Shown one piece after another: positions 8,564 to 17,613 of a DNA stretch of 64,000 nt. This DNA is from CAZSSH01 sp964609825. Lineage in GTDB: Bacteria; Verrucomicrobiota; Lentisphaeria; Victivallales; Victivallaceae. Position 1 is the first letter of the stretch. The number at the start of each line of letters is the position of its first letter. The stretch lies in assembly GCA_964609825.1 (NCBI GenBank), contig CAZSSH010000004.1, forward strand, positions 496,001-560,000, given 5' to 3'. Under the pieces are notes generated by a model. That model searched no databases, had not been told where the DNA came from, and saw nothing but the letters and a program-made list of their open reading frames with translations. Both the position numbers and the translations under genes were made by a program.

Positions 8564-9004
8564 TTATTTGACCGAGAGGCAATCGGAGAATTCATTGATG
8601 CGTTTGACCAGAATTTCCCGCTCATCGGGGGGGATGGTCGCTAAAAAGTCGGCAGTTTTGCGGCGGAACATTTTTTCGCCGTCCTTGATGATTTCGGCAA
8701 TCGAGCGGGAAATACGAATTAATACCGAGCGCATGTCATCCGGGTTTTTTTCACTCTCCAAAACGTCTTTTTTGATCAGAAACATGACCATCTCGGAGGC
8801 GGCTGCCGGGGTGATGTTAAGCGACTCGGCCAAGGTTTTGAGGGGGATGCCGTTCGGTTTCTTTAAGGTGAGAGTATAAACATGGCGGATCATCCGCAAT
8901 TGATTGTAGGTAAGGTGGATGATCGCTTTATTGCCGGACAGGGGATGGGTTTCCCGCATGGTGTCGGCAATATTAAAAATACTTCTCCAAAATTCTTCTT
9001 TCAT
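8564..9004 (-). CDS. MarR-family transcriptional regulator
   Basis: A 146-residue winged-helix regulator. The DNA-binding core is near residues 50-110: LKTLAESLNITPAAASEMVMFLIKKDVLESEKNPDDMRSV, with recognition helix PAAASEMVMFL and the wing NPDDMRS, which contains the conserved Asp-x-Arg. Flanking helices (1-35 and 115-146) match the MarR dimerisation region. The start codon overlaps the stop of the lipase-like gene as ATGA. Lying directly before two ABC-2 permeases, it is a reasonable candidate to control export genes in response to a small hydrophobic ligand; this is inference from family and position. Confidence 0.88.
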   Translation of the reverse strand: MKEEFWRSIFNIADTMRETHPLSGNKAIIHLTYNQLRMIRHVYTLTLKKPNGIPLKTLAESLNITPAAASEMVMFLIKKDVLESEKNPDDMRSVLIRISRSIAEIIKDGEKMFRRKTADFLATIPPDEREILVKRINEFSDCLSVK

Positions 9005-10845
9005 TTGGCATCCTTGGCTGGTTTTGCTTGCTCGATTTCCTGCAAATGCAACTTTAAAATCCGGCGCACATCCTGAATCGCCAGCGGATTTTGCTGGGCG
9101 CTGTGGCCGGATTTGACGACGAGCTCGCTTTGCGCGCCGTCAAGGTGACTGCTCCAATAAGGGACAATCCCATCGGTGCCGCCGGGCATGTTGGCCTCCT
9201 CATCATTGCCGATGATCGAGTGATAGGGTACTTGGATTTTGAGTTCGTTCAGCGCTTTGATGGTCAGATTGTCTGGCTCCAGATTTTCGATCCCGTTGCG
9301 CAAGCGCGACTGCTGATCGGGGCGGAGGTATTTTACAAACGGGCTTTGATGCTTGATCACGTCCTGCGGCAGATCAATCAATTTGATCCCCAGCATCGCA
9401 ATCATCCCCAGCGCCATATCCGAGCCGCGGTGGGGGACGGCGATGAAGATAACCCGTTTGATGTAGGTTTGATGCGAAAAGATCACATACGGAGTGAGAA
9501 ACTCGATCTCCTCAGCCGGGGCGTGTTCAAAAAAATCGGTAAAAGCAGGGGAAACTTTTTCGCACAGCAACTCTTTGGTGGTGTCGGTAATCAGCGGTTT
9601 GGAGATCAATCCGCCCATCGAGTGGCAAACCAATACCATTTGATTGAATTTTTGGTCGGATTTGCCGGCGTCGAGGATGGATTTGTGCATCGATTGCAAT
9701 TCATCGCGAAATTGCTTGGAGGAGAACATGACCGGATTGCCGCTGGAGTAAGAGTAGCCCCAAAACTGATAACGTTGTCGCAACTCGGGATCGTTTTGCA
9801 GCGTGTTGATCATTTGAATCCACGTGCGGACACTTGAAAACAGACCGTGGACCACCACTACCGGGATGCGGTTTTCATCAAACGGCTCAAACAAGTACAG
9901 CCCCTCGAGACTGCCGCTCTCGTCGGGGTAAAGCATATAAAACAAATCGCTCATCGGCATCGGGTCTTTGATCATGTAGACCAATGGCGTGGTAAAATCC
10001 GTCTGCAGCGGGATTGTATGGTCACCGACCCGGGTGCTGTTGTAAGTGCGCACGTCCCAAAAGATTAAATTGGCTCCGAAGCGTTTGTCAGACATTTCCT
10101 CCATATGCAACGTGACGGTGGCCGGAATCGCTTGATTGTCGGCAAATTTTTTGAGCAAATCCGCCTTTTTGCTGTTGATTGCCACAATAACCGGCGCACC
10201 GATTCCGAAACTCTTGCTCTGGTGGGTCAGGTTTTTTACTTCGTAGGCCGCACAAAGCTGGATTGAGGAGATATCTTCTTCCTTGACGGGGAGCTTGTAC
10301 TCCGGTGCGGTAAACACCACCGTCCGACCATTGGCCAGCACCATTTGAAACGAGTATTTATCCTGCAGATTATTTTTGAGAAAGAAATTCATCAGGTGAT
10401 TAAGCGACTGATTGTAGTGGGTCATGGTAATTACGCGCTGCGAAGAGTAAGGGGTGCTCTCCGGGTTGTCGATTTTTTGCAAATACCAGTTGCAGTACAT
10501 GGCGCAGGAGAGGAAATAGCGCGCCGCTTGATCTTCGTCTGAATTTTTTTGGGCCAGATAAAGACAGCACTCGGCCAAAACGTTGAAAATGGCCGGGTCC
10601 CGTTCGATCCGGTACAGGTCTTCGAGTTTGAGAATCACTTCGTCGGGGTTGGTATCGAGTTTTTCGTACAGGAGATTGTCCGACAGCACATTCATACTCT
10701 CGTTGGTCAGGATTTGTACCTTGACCTGACCGTTGTTGAGCTCGGTCGAGGGGCTGATGCTGCGCTTGGAGATGCTGATGTCATTGCAGCCGACCGTGAG
10801 TACCGTCAAGAGTACGGTCAAAACAAAAATGATATTATGTTTCAT
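9001..10845 (-). CDS. Lipoprotein with alpha/beta-hydrolase (lipase/PGAP1-like) domain
   Basis: A 614-residue protein. The ATG at 10845 is preceded by AAAGGACG. A lipoprotein signal with lipobox LTVG|C (FVLTVLLTVLTVGCND) directs it to a membrane surface. Residues 40-300 are an uncharacterised N-terminal part. Residues about 320-590 form an alpha/beta-hydrolase: IPVVVVHGLFSSVRTW oxyanion region, nucleophile elbow VLVCHSMGG with Ser409, and a C-terminal GGTDGIVPYWSSHLDGA ... SGHSAQQNP segment carrying likely catalytic Asp and His. This fits secreted lipases and PGAP1/DUF676-type esterases. The gene overlaps the end of the AI-2E permease gene by 11 bases and the MarR gene by 4, so all are co-transcribed. 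Confidence 0.85.
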   Translation of the reverse strand: MKHNIIFVLTVLLTVLTVGCNDISISKRSISPSTELNNGQVKVQILTNESMNVLSDNLLYEKLDTNPDEVILKLEDLYRIERDPAIFNVLAECCLYLAQKNSDEDQAARYFLSCAMYCNWYLQKIDNPESTPYSSQRVITMTHYNQSLNHLMNFFLKNNLQDKYSFQMVLANGRTVVFTAPEYKLPVKEEDISSIQLCAAYEVKNLTHQSKSFGIGAPVIVAINSKKADLLKKFADNQAIPATVTLHMEEMSDKRFGANLIFWDVRTYNSTRVGDHTIPLQTDFTTPLVYMIKDPMPMSDLFYMLYPDESGSLEGLYLFEPFDENRIPVVVVHGLFSSVRTWIQMINTLQNDPELRQRYQFWGYSYSSGNPVMFSSKQFRDELQSMHKSILDAGKSDQKFNQMVLVCHSMGGLISKPLITDTTKELLCEKVSPAFTDFFEHAPAEEIEFLTPYVIFSHQTYIKRVIFIAVPHRGSDMALGMIAMLGIKLIDLPQDVIKHQSPFVKYLRPDQQSRLRNGIENLEPDNLTIKALNELKIQVPYHSIIGNDEEANMPGGTDGIVPYWSSHLDGAQSELVVKSGHSAQQNPLAIQDVRRILKLHLQEIEQAKPAKDAK

Positions 10846-12682
10846 GTTTGCCGTCCTTTTCAAAACTCTTGTAGATTTGCGGAACCAGATATTTGATGAC
10901 CGACGCCGTCGGAATGGCAAAGATCATCCCTGCCACCCCGGCAAAAATGGCGCCGAGCAACACCACGATAATGGTTTCCAGCGTAGTCAACCCCAAGGAT
11001 TCACCGATCACCGAGGGGTAAAGGATAAATTGCTCAATGATCCCATTGTAAATCAAGTAGGTAAGCCCGATACCCAGAAGTTTGAAAACGCTGATTTCGG
11101 CCGTCCCGCAGGCCAGCGTCACGGTCAAGGTAAGGAGCGCCGAAATGATCGGTCCGATGTAAGGGAGCAATATCCCGCAACCGGCGATGGGGCCCAGGAT
11201 ATAAAAATACGGGACATTGAGCAAATAAAACATTGTTGTGTAGACGGTCATATCGAGCATCATCAGTGTGATGTAGCCTTTGACCCAAATGCGCAATTTG
11301 TTAATGACTTCGCCGATGATTTTGCGCGCTCCGTTGATTGTCTCCTCGGTGGCGCCGGGGAGCCAGTTGCCGTTAAAGACGGTGCGGACCAAATATTCGC
11401 TTTGTTTGTTTCCGCTTCCCGAGGGGGAGCTGAATTCGGCGATTTTGGTCAGAAACAGCAAAAAGAAAAAGATGCTTAAGAGCAAATCGACCAGAATTGC
11501 GCCGATCATCCCCAAAATGGAGGCGGTAAATGAAAACAGCCCGCCGGTGCGTTTGAGCAGCATTCCCATGATTTCGCGCCTGGTGGTATCGTCATTGAGC
11601 GACAAGCTCACTTGGTCGATAACAAATCTGACCACCGGGATCGACTCAAATTTAAGCCGCAGATTTTCCAGATAGACCCGGCTGCGCTCGATGATCTGAT
11701 CGGTACTCTGCTGCAGCACTGCATTGTTGGCTGTGGAGCCGTCAGTGTGGGCAACCGCTGACATTTGTTTGACCGACTCGGTCAGGTGGTGGACATAATT
11801 ATTGGCGACGGTACTCAGCGCCGCGACAAAACAAAAGGCAAAAAAGGCGACAAAAATACAGGTGAGAGTGACGGCTTGTCCGATAATCTTCCGGTTTTGT
11901 TTGAGCTGGATAATTTTCTCCGCATCCTCTTGGGAATCGTCCTTGCGGGTGATTTTTTCGGACAGGGTTTTCAGCGGTCTCAACAGATTGTCGAGGGAGT
12001 GGCAAAAGAGATAAATGATCCCTTTTCGGGAACGCAGTTTACGCTCAAAATATTTCTCAATCGGGAGCAAAATATAGGCGGCGATCAGGCCGAAAATCAC
12101 GGATTTGAGTAGTGTCGCCGTGAGGATAAAGACGGCGATCACGATCAGCGCGGCGAGGATGCCCGCCCCCGAGCGGAGCATTTGCTGCTTGCGCAACTTG
12201 TCCGCCTCGACTTCTTTTTTTGTCTCCTGATAAAAGATTTCGCTGACTGCAATTTTTTGGGCAAGGTCGGAAATCAGCGAGTTGCGGTTGCAGCAATAGT
12301 TGCAGTTGGAGGCTAAAACGAGCAGTGACTTGATCAATCGCTCGCGGTCGGTTTGCGGCAGATCCTTGAGGATCGGCGCCGCTTCATCGGCCGTGATGTG
12401 CGGGAGTGTGTACATCTTTTTGACCAGATCCTCAACCATGCCGGGTGAATATTGCTCGGCCAAGAGCTCTCTGACTAGGTTGACATCGGCGGAGTCGAGG
12501 ACCCCGTTGTTTTCGAGGATGGTTTTGATCAAGGCAAGGACGGTCAACCGTACCTCGGCATGCTTTTGTTCCTCAGGAGAGTCGCCAAAGGCGTCGGCAC
12601 CCATGCTGATGATATGCCGCAGTGATTTGCCGATGGCACCCTTGAGCTGACTCGATTTCCTGATTTTGCCGATGTCCAACAT
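10835..12682 (-). CDS. AI-2E family permease with N-terminal helical domain
   Basis: A 615-residue membrane protein. Residues about 175-600 match the AI-2E/PerM/YhhT family: paired helices near ILAALIVIAVFILTATLL and LIAAYILLPIEKYFERK, then the characteristic C-terminal block with PYFYILGPIAGCGILLPYIGPIISA and GESLGLTTLETIIVVLLGAIFAGVAGMIFAIP-type sequence. Family members are implicated in autoinducer-2 or ion export; function here is unknown. Residues 1-160 form an extra soluble helical domain (AEVRLTVLALIKTILENN, cysteine cluster CNYCCNR) reminiscent of TerB-like domains, which most family members lack. It starts 6 bases after the purM stop, with no clear ribosome site, suggesting translational coupling. 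Confidence 0.85.
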   Translation of the reverse strand: MLDIGKIRKSSQLKGAIGKSLRHIISMGADAFGDSPEEQKHAEVRLTVLALIKTILENNGVLDSADVNLVRELLAEQYSPGMVEDLVKKMYTLPHITADEAAPILKDLPQTDRERLIKSLLVLASNCNYCCNRNSLISDLAQKIAVSEIFYQETKKEVEADKLRKQQMLRSGAGILAALIVIAVFILTATLLKSVIFGLIAAYILLPIEKYFERKLRSRKGIIYLFCHSLDNLLRPLKTLSEKITRKDDSQEDAEKIIQLKQNRKIIGQAVTLTCIFVAFFAFCFVAALSTVANNYVHHLTESVKQMSAVAHTDGSTANNAVLQQSTDQIIERSRVYLENLRLKFESIPVVRFVIDQVSLSLNDDTTRREIMGMLLKRTGGLFSFTASILGMIGAILVDLLLSIFFFLLFLTKIAEFSSPSGSGNKQSEYLVRTVFNGNWLPGATEETINGARKIIGEVINKLRIWVKGYITLMMLDMTVYTTMFYLLNVPYFYILGPIAGCGILLPYIGPIISALLTLTVTLACGTAEISVFKLLGIGLTYLIYNGIIEQFILYPSVIGESLGLTTLETIIVVLLGAIFAGVAGMIFAIPTASVIKYLVPQIYKSFEKDGKHET

Positions 12683-12688
12683 ATTTTT

Positions 12689-13729
12689 TCAGCGAACTTT
12701 TACTTCGCAGTTTCCTTCCACGATTTCGCCGGTGACGCCGGCGGTAAAACCGCAGTCGCGGATAATTTCGAGTGCTTTGTCCACATCGGCGGGCGGGACA
12801 AACCAGACCATGCCGATGCCCATGTTAAAGACGCGGTACGCTTCGACCGGGTTAACGTTGCCTTTGTCGACGATCACTTTAAAGATCGGCGGTACCGGCA
12901 ACACGTCGGTGCGGAAAACGGCATCGACGTTTTTTGGCAATATGCGCGGCACATTGTCGTACAAGCCGCCGCCGGTGATGTGGGCGATGCCGTCCAAATT
13001 GAGATTGGCTTCCTGCGCCTTGCGGATGGCCGGGTAGTAGCTGGTGTGCGGCTTGAGCAACGCTTCGCCGACGGTTTCGCCGAGCTCGGGCAAATAGGTG
13101 TGCACCGTGTAACCGCACTGGGCAAAGAGAATTTTGCGGGCCAGACTGAAGCCGTTGGTATGCATGCCGCTGGAGCCGATGCCGATGGCGATGTGGCCGG
13201 GGCGGATTTTTTCGCCGGTGATGAGTTTGGATTTTTCGACCACGCCGGTAATCACGCCGACGAGGTCAAAATCGTTGCCGTACATTCCGGGCATTTCGGC
13301 GGTTTCGCCGCCCAAAACAGCGCAGTTGGCTGCTTTGCAGGCATCGGCGATGCCGGTCAGGACTTGCTCATAAAGAGGGCTCCGGAGTTTGCCGATACCG
13401 ATGTAGTCCAAAAAGTACAACGGCTCGGCGCCCTGTACGGCAATGTCGTCGATGCAGTGGTTGACGATGTCGTGGCCGACGGTGTCGTATTTTTCCATCA
13501 TCATCGCGATCATCAGCTTGGTGCCGACGCCGTCGATGCTGGAGACGAGGACCGGCTCTTTATATTTGGAGAGATCCAGTTGAAACAAACCGCCGAACCC
13601 GCCCACCGGAGCGAGCATCTCGGGGCGGCGGGTGGCGGCAAACTTGAGTTTTACTTCCTCAAGCAGATTGGTTGCCAAATCGATGTCCACGCCTGCGGCC
13701 TTATATAATTCGCTCTTTGCCTTGCTCAT
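12689..13729 (-). CDS. purM: Phosphoribosylformylglycinamidine cyclo-ligase (AIR synthetase)
   Basis: A 346-residue cytoplasmic enzyme that closes the imidazole ring of aminoimidazole ribotide in purine synthesis, using ATP. Recognised from YKAAGVDIDLATNLLEEVK, the substrate loop VSSIDGVGTKLMIA, the metal/nucleotide segment IVNHCIDDIAVQGAEPLYF, GETAEMPGMY and HITGGGLYDNVPRILP. Length is typical. The ATG at 13729 is chosen because GGAAAGGA lies just upstream; a Met five codons earlier has none. It lies in a minus-strand run with purB and uxaC; only two of the purine genes are present here. Confidence 0.96.
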   Translation of the reverse strand: MSKAKSELYKAAGVDIDLATNLLEEVKLKFAATRRPEMLAPVGGFGGLFQLDLSKYKEPVLVSSIDGVGTKLMIAMMMEKYDTVGHDIVNHCIDDIAVQGAEPLYFLDYIGIGKLRSPLYEQVLTGIADACKAANCAVLGGETAEMPGMYGNDFDLVGVITGVVEKSKLITGEKIRPGHIAIGIGSSGMHTNGFSLARKILFAQCGYTVHTYLPELGETVGEALLKPHTSYYPAIRKAQEANLNLDGIAHITGGGLYDNVPRILPKNVDAVFRTDVLPVPPIFKVIVDKGNVNPVEAYRVFNMGIGMVWFVPPADVDKALEIIRDCGFTAGVTGEIVEGNCEVKVR

Positions 13730-13781
13730 AATTTTCCTTTCCAAGTATTTCCTAATTTAATATACAGCGCGGGCGGTATTT

Positions 13782-15152
13782 TTACAAATTCCAAAAACGT
13801 TTCGGGCCGTCATAACACATTTCTTTGGCCAAATCGTAGGCGAGCTCCTCGGGGAACTGGCCGCGCTCGACCATTTGACCCAAGACGTCGGCGAGCACTC
13901 GGCGGAACATCTCAAAGCGCGAGCCGTAGCTCAAAAGTTTGCGCGAGTCGGAGACCATCCCGGCAAATACGCTTAAAACATCGGTCGAGCCGATGTACTC
14001 CAGCTGGCGTTTCATGCCGATCGGAGTATCGTTGAGCCACCAGGCCGAACCCAAGCGGACTTTTTCGCCGAAGGCGCGGGACAAGGTGGCCAAGGTGGCT
14101 TGATGACCGGCCTCCAACGTATAAAGCACCACCTTGAGGTTGCCGTCAAAGCGGTTGAGGAAACTCGTCAAGCCGGGCATGTAGTCCTGAAAATGGTTGC
14201 TTACGTCGCCGCCCGAGTCGGGACCGAGCGATTTAAAAAGTTTGTCGCGCACGTCGCGCACGGCGCCGATGTGGAGCTGGGTGACCCAGTTTTTCTCGGC
14301 GTTGAGAGCCGCGCATTCGGCCAAAAAGCAACCCATAAAGGACTCGACTTCGGCGGAATTGAGTTTATCGCCTTTCATTGCTTTAATAAAAGCTTTGTCG
14401 GCGTCGTCAAACAGATAATCGGCGCGCAGCGGCACCTCAATGCCGTGGTCGCTGGCCACACAGTTGCGCTCGGCAAAATAATCGTGGGATTTACGCATCG
14501 CATCGAGTAAATCGGAGAGATTTTTAATTTTGGCGCCGAAACGCTGCTCTATTTTGCCGATGTACTCGCGCCAGCCGGGATTGGCGATTTTCATCGCCTT
14601 GTCGGGCCGCCACGTGGGGCGCAATAATTTACGCTTCAAGGCGGTGTTGACGCGGTCATGATCCTTTAAGGAGTCGATGGGGTCGTCGGTCGAGCACATG
14701 ACTTCGACGTTGAGCTTATGCAAAAGCAATTCCTGGGGGCGGCAGGCGTCCTGAGAGAGCTTGTAGTTGGCTTTCTCCCAAATGATTTCGCCGGTTTCGA
14801 CCGACAAGAGCTCATCAATCCCGAGATAACGCTTGAGGTCGAGGTGGACCCACTCGTAAACCGGGTTGCCGATGACTTTTGGGAAAACCTGCGCCATTTT
14901 GAGAAATTTCTCTTTGGCGGTGCGGTTGCCGGTGATATACTCTTCTGGCACTCCGCACTTGCGCAGCATTTCCCAAACGTAGTGGTCGGTCGCGGCAAAG
15001 AGTTGCCACGCATTGGGGTAGCAGTTGTTGTCGGCGATTTCTTTGACGTTGGCGTGGTTGTGGGGGTCGACCACCGGCAAATCCTTGATCGCGGCAAAAA
15101 TCTTTTTGCCGGTTTCATTGCCGATCAGATAGTTTTGGTCCAAAAAAGCCAT
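13782..15152 (-). CDS. uxaC: Glucuronate isomerase
   Basis: A 456-residue uronate isomerase of the amidohydrolase superfamily that converts D-glucuronate to D-fructuronate (and galacturonate to tagaturonate). Recognised from the metal-binding start DLPVVDPHNHANVKEIADN, WQLFAATDHYVWEMLRKCGV, and the C-terminal MFRRVLADVLGQMVERGQ and DLAKEMCYDGPKRFW. The ATG at 15152 is preceded by AAGGA. It sits between purB and purM in one directon, away from other uronate genes, so a link with the polysaccharide loci in the window is only by pathway: it would process uronic acids released by glycosidases. Confidence 0.96.
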   Translation of the reverse strand: MAFLDQNYLIGNETGKKIFAAIKDLPVVDPHNHANVKEIADNNCYPNAWQLFAATDHYVWEMLRKCGVPEEYITGNRTAKEKFLKMAQVFPKVIGNPVYEWVHLDLKRYLGIDELLSVETGEIIWEKANYKLSQDACRPQELLLHKLNVEVMCSTDDPIDSLKDHDRVNTALKRKLLRPTWRPDKAMKIANPGWREYIGKIEQRFGAKIKNLSDLLDAMRKSHDYFAERNCVASDHGIEVPLRADYLFDDADKAFIKAMKGDKLNSAEVESFMGCFLAECAALNAEKNWVTQLHIGAVRDVRDKLFKSLGPDSGGDVSNHFQDYMPGLTSFLNRFDGNLKVVLYTLEAGHQATLATLSRAFGEKVRLGSAWWLNDTPIGMKRQLEYIGSTDVLSVFAGMVSDSRKLLSYGSRFEMFRRVLADVLGQMVERGQFPEELAYDLAKEMCYDGPKRFWNL

Positions 15153-15181
15153 GATTGTTTCCTTAAACAATGATAATAATT

Positions 15182-16624
15182 TTAAACGTTGACGGACTCG
15201 CCGGCGGCCGCTTCAAGCTCGTGCTGATGCGCCTTTAACAAAGGCCGGATTTTTTCACTCAAAAACTCGCTCACTTGCTCGGGCGCGCGGCCGATAAAGG
15301 TGGCCGGGTTGAGCAAGGAGTCAAACTCTTTCTCAATGATTGCAAAGGCCGGGTCGAGCTTGAGGCGGATGAGTAAATCGTTGTCAAGCCCCTCCTCTTT
15401 GATCCGGCGGGCGGACGCCATCGAGTGCTCGCGAATGATTTCGTGCAGGGCCTGACGGTCGCCGCCCTTTTTGACCGCCGCCATCAGCAAATTTTCGGTC
15501 GCCATAAAGGGCAGCTCAAAGTTGAGCCGCCGCTCGATCACCTTGGGCCAAACCTGAATGCCGTCGGTGATGTTGATGAGAAGCGACAAAATAATGTCGA
15601 CGGCCAAAAACGCCTCGGGTAAAACGATCCGGCGGTTGGCCGAGTCGTCGAGCGTGCGCTCAAACCACTGGGTGGCGTGGGTGGCCGCCGGGTTGGCCGG
15701 GAGCGTCATCACGTAGCGGGCCAAAGAGCAGACGCGCTCGCTGCGCATCGGATTGCGCTTGTAGGCCATGGCGCTCGATCCGATCTGTTTTTTGCCGAAA
15801 GGCTCCTCGACTTCGCGCAAATTGGCCAGCAGCCGGATGTCGGTCGCCATTTTTGCCGCCGACTGAGCGATGCCGGACAAGGCGGTCAACACATAATAAT
15901 CCTGCTTGCGGGTATAGGTCTGGCCGGAGACATCGATGATTTTTTCGAACCCCATGCTGGCGGCGACCGCCTTCTCAAGGCAGCGCACTTTTTGGTGATC
16001 GCCGTTGAAGAGCTCAAGGAAGCTTGCCTGCGTGCCGGTCGTCCCTTTGACGCTGCGGAAAGCCAACGTGTCAAACTCATGCTCCAAGCGCTCAAAGTCG
16101 AGGTAAAAATCCTGCAAATACAAGCTGAAGCGCTTGCCGACAGTGGTCAGCTGGGCGGGCTGATAGTGGGTGAATCCCAAGGTCGGCATGCCTTTATATT
16201 TGTCGCAAAAATCGGCCATCTGGGCCATCAATTTCAAAAGCTTGCCTTTCAGTACTTTGATCCCCTCGCGCATTTGGATGAGCTCGGTGTTATCAGTGAC
16301 GTAACAGCTGGTGGCTCCCAGATGAATGATCGGCATTGCGGTGGGGCAGCTCTCGCCGTAAACGTGGATATGGCTCATGACGTCATGGCGCAGCTCTTTT
16401 TCTTTGTCGGCGACTTTGTCAAAATCGATGTCGTCGATGTGGGCGGCCAATTCCTCAATCTGACGGTCGGAGATATCAAGTCCGAGGTCTTTTTCGCAAC
16501 GGGCGAGGGTGAGCCAGAGCTTGCGCCAGGTCGAGTGCTTAAACTGTGGCGACCAGATAAAGCTCATTTCTTTGCCCGCATAGCGGTCGGTTAACGGGTT
16601 TTGATAGGTATTGTGATTTTCCAT
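15182..16624 (-). CDS. purB: Adenylosuccinate lyase
   Basis: A 480-residue cytoplasmic fumarase/aspartase-superfamily enzyme for two beta-eliminations in purine synthesis (SAICAR and adenylosuccinate). Seen: SPLTDRYA-like start NPLTDRYAGKEMSFIWSP, LRHDVMSHIHVYGE, IHLGATSCYVTDNTEL, and the superfamily signature SSAMAYKRNPMRSERVCSLA with the catalytic serine loop. It resembles the longer human-type PurB more than the short Bacillus form. The ATG at 16624 is chosen over one 11 codons upstream because AGGGGAA precedes it. First gene of the minus-strand directon; ftsQ is divergent across a 172-base promoter region. Confidence 0.95.
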   Translation of the reverse strand: MENHNTYQNPLTDRYAGKEMSFIWSPQFKHSTWRKLWLTLARCEKDLGLDISDRQIEELAAHIDDIDFDKVADKEKELRHDVMSHIHVYGESCPTAMPIIHLGATSCYVTDNTELIQMREGIKVLKGKLLKLMAQMADFCDKYKGMPTLGFTHYQPAQLTTVGKRFSLYLQDFYLDFERLEHEFDTLAFRSVKGTTGTQASFLELFNGDHQKVRCLEKAVAASMGFEKIIDVSGQTYTRKQDYYVLTALSGIAQSAAKMATDIRLLANLREVEEPFGKKQIGSSAMAYKRNPMRSERVCSLARYVMTLPANPAATHATQWFERTLDDSANRRIVLPEAFLAVDIILSLLINITDGIQVWPKVIERRLNFELPFMATENLLMAAVKKGGDRQALHEIIREHSMASARRIKEEGLDNDLLIRLKLDPAFAIIEKEFDSLLNPATFIGRAPEQVSEFLSEKIRPLLKAHQHELEAAAGESVNV

Positions 16625-16796
16625 ACGGTATGATTCCCCTAAAATTATCGTTGTCATGATTATAATTTAAGGCATAAATGCCATTTTCGCAAGCAAATGC
16701 TTAAAATTATTTAAAAAATATTGCAAAACTGACTACCAAAAATCAAAAACCGGACTTATATTATATGTGTGAAATATGGAATGAAAGGTAAATACT
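16625..16796. promoter_or_regulatory. Divergent promoter region of purB and ftsQ
   Basis: AT-rich 172-base region between divergent genes. On the plus strand a TATATTATAT stretch at about 16757-16766 lies 30 bases before the ftsQ start, and GAAAGG precedes that ATG. No clear operator, riboswitch or RNA gene was recognised; no purine-riboswitch-like fold was evident by eye. Confidence 0.4.
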
Positions 16797-17609
16797 ATGG
16801 CGGCAGTCAAAACCGTACCGGTGCGTAAAAACGCGGACGGCGCGGACAGCGAGCGCAAAAAGCTGTTTCGATCGATTTTGTTTTTGCTGATTATCATGGC
16901 GGTGATTGCCGGTTTTTTTGCCGGTATGTATACCTTGCGCAAGATATTGTTTAACCGAAACGACCGTTTTTTGCTCCGTAAAATTGAGATCAAGTCTTCC
17001 GGTTACTGGCAGGACAAGGGCGAGCTTTTGGCCTCACGGCTGGGAGTTAAGGAAAATGACAACTTATTTGACCTCGATATTGGCAAATTGCGCGAAAAGC
17101 TCAAGGCCATCCCGAGTGTGGATATTTGCGAAGTTTACCGGACACTGCCGGATACGTTGAACTTCCGGATCGTTGAGCGCAATCCGCGCGCTTTGGTTAA
17201 CAATCCGAGCTCCGACTGGGTGATCGATCAAAACGGGGTGATCTTTCCGCGCAGTGAGTCGCTGGCGGCTTCGTCGTCGTTGCCGGTAGTGCTCGGGGTT
17301 TCGCTCAAAAATGCGTCGCCGGGCTCGGAAGTACCCGACGTCAAAGCGGCGATGGATCTTTTGATGCTGACCATTCGCAGTTTTCCCGATATCTCGGTGG
17401 TGGCGATCAATATCAAAAATCCCAACAAGCTTGATATCCACATGCGGTACCGCAACCAAAAAAGTTGCCGCGTGTTTATCCCGGCCGGTCACAAAAATAT
17501 GTCGTTTTTGCTGAGCGCGCTGCAAAGTGCGATTTTGTCGGCGGAGCGCCGCGGCGATATGCGCGGAAACTTTGACTTGTCGTTTGACGGCACGGTAATT
17601 GTCAGGTAA
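16797..17609 (+). CDS. ftsQ: Cell division protein FtsQ/DivIB
   Basis: A 270-residue bitopic membrane protein of the divisome. A short basic cytoplasmic part (1-28) precedes one transmembrane helix (SILFLLIIMAVIAGFFAGMYTL), then a POTRA domain with the typical start FLLRKIEIKSSG, ASRLGVKENDNLFDLDI and VDICEVYRTLPDTLNFRIVERNPRALV, and a beta domain starting WVIDQNGVIFPR. Length is typical. It normally lies in the dcw cluster next to ftsA and ftsZ; here it is followed after 4 bases by a glycosyltransferase and a WaaG-like gene. ATG with GAAAGG upstream. Confidence 0.88.
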   Translation: MAAVKTVPVRKNADGADSERKKLFRSILFLLIIMAVIAGFFAGMYTLRKILFNRNDRFLLRKIEIKSSGYWQDKGELLASRLGVKENDNLFDLDIGKLREKLKAIPSVDICEVYRTLPDTLNFRIVERNPRALVNNPSSDWVIDQNGVIFPRSESLAASSSLPVVLGVSLKNASPGSEVPDVKAAMDLLMLTIRSFPDISVVAINIKNPNKLDIHMRYRNQKSCRVFIPAGHKNMSFLLSALQSAILSAERRGDMRGNFDLSFDGTVIVR

Positions 17610-17613
17610 GCGG

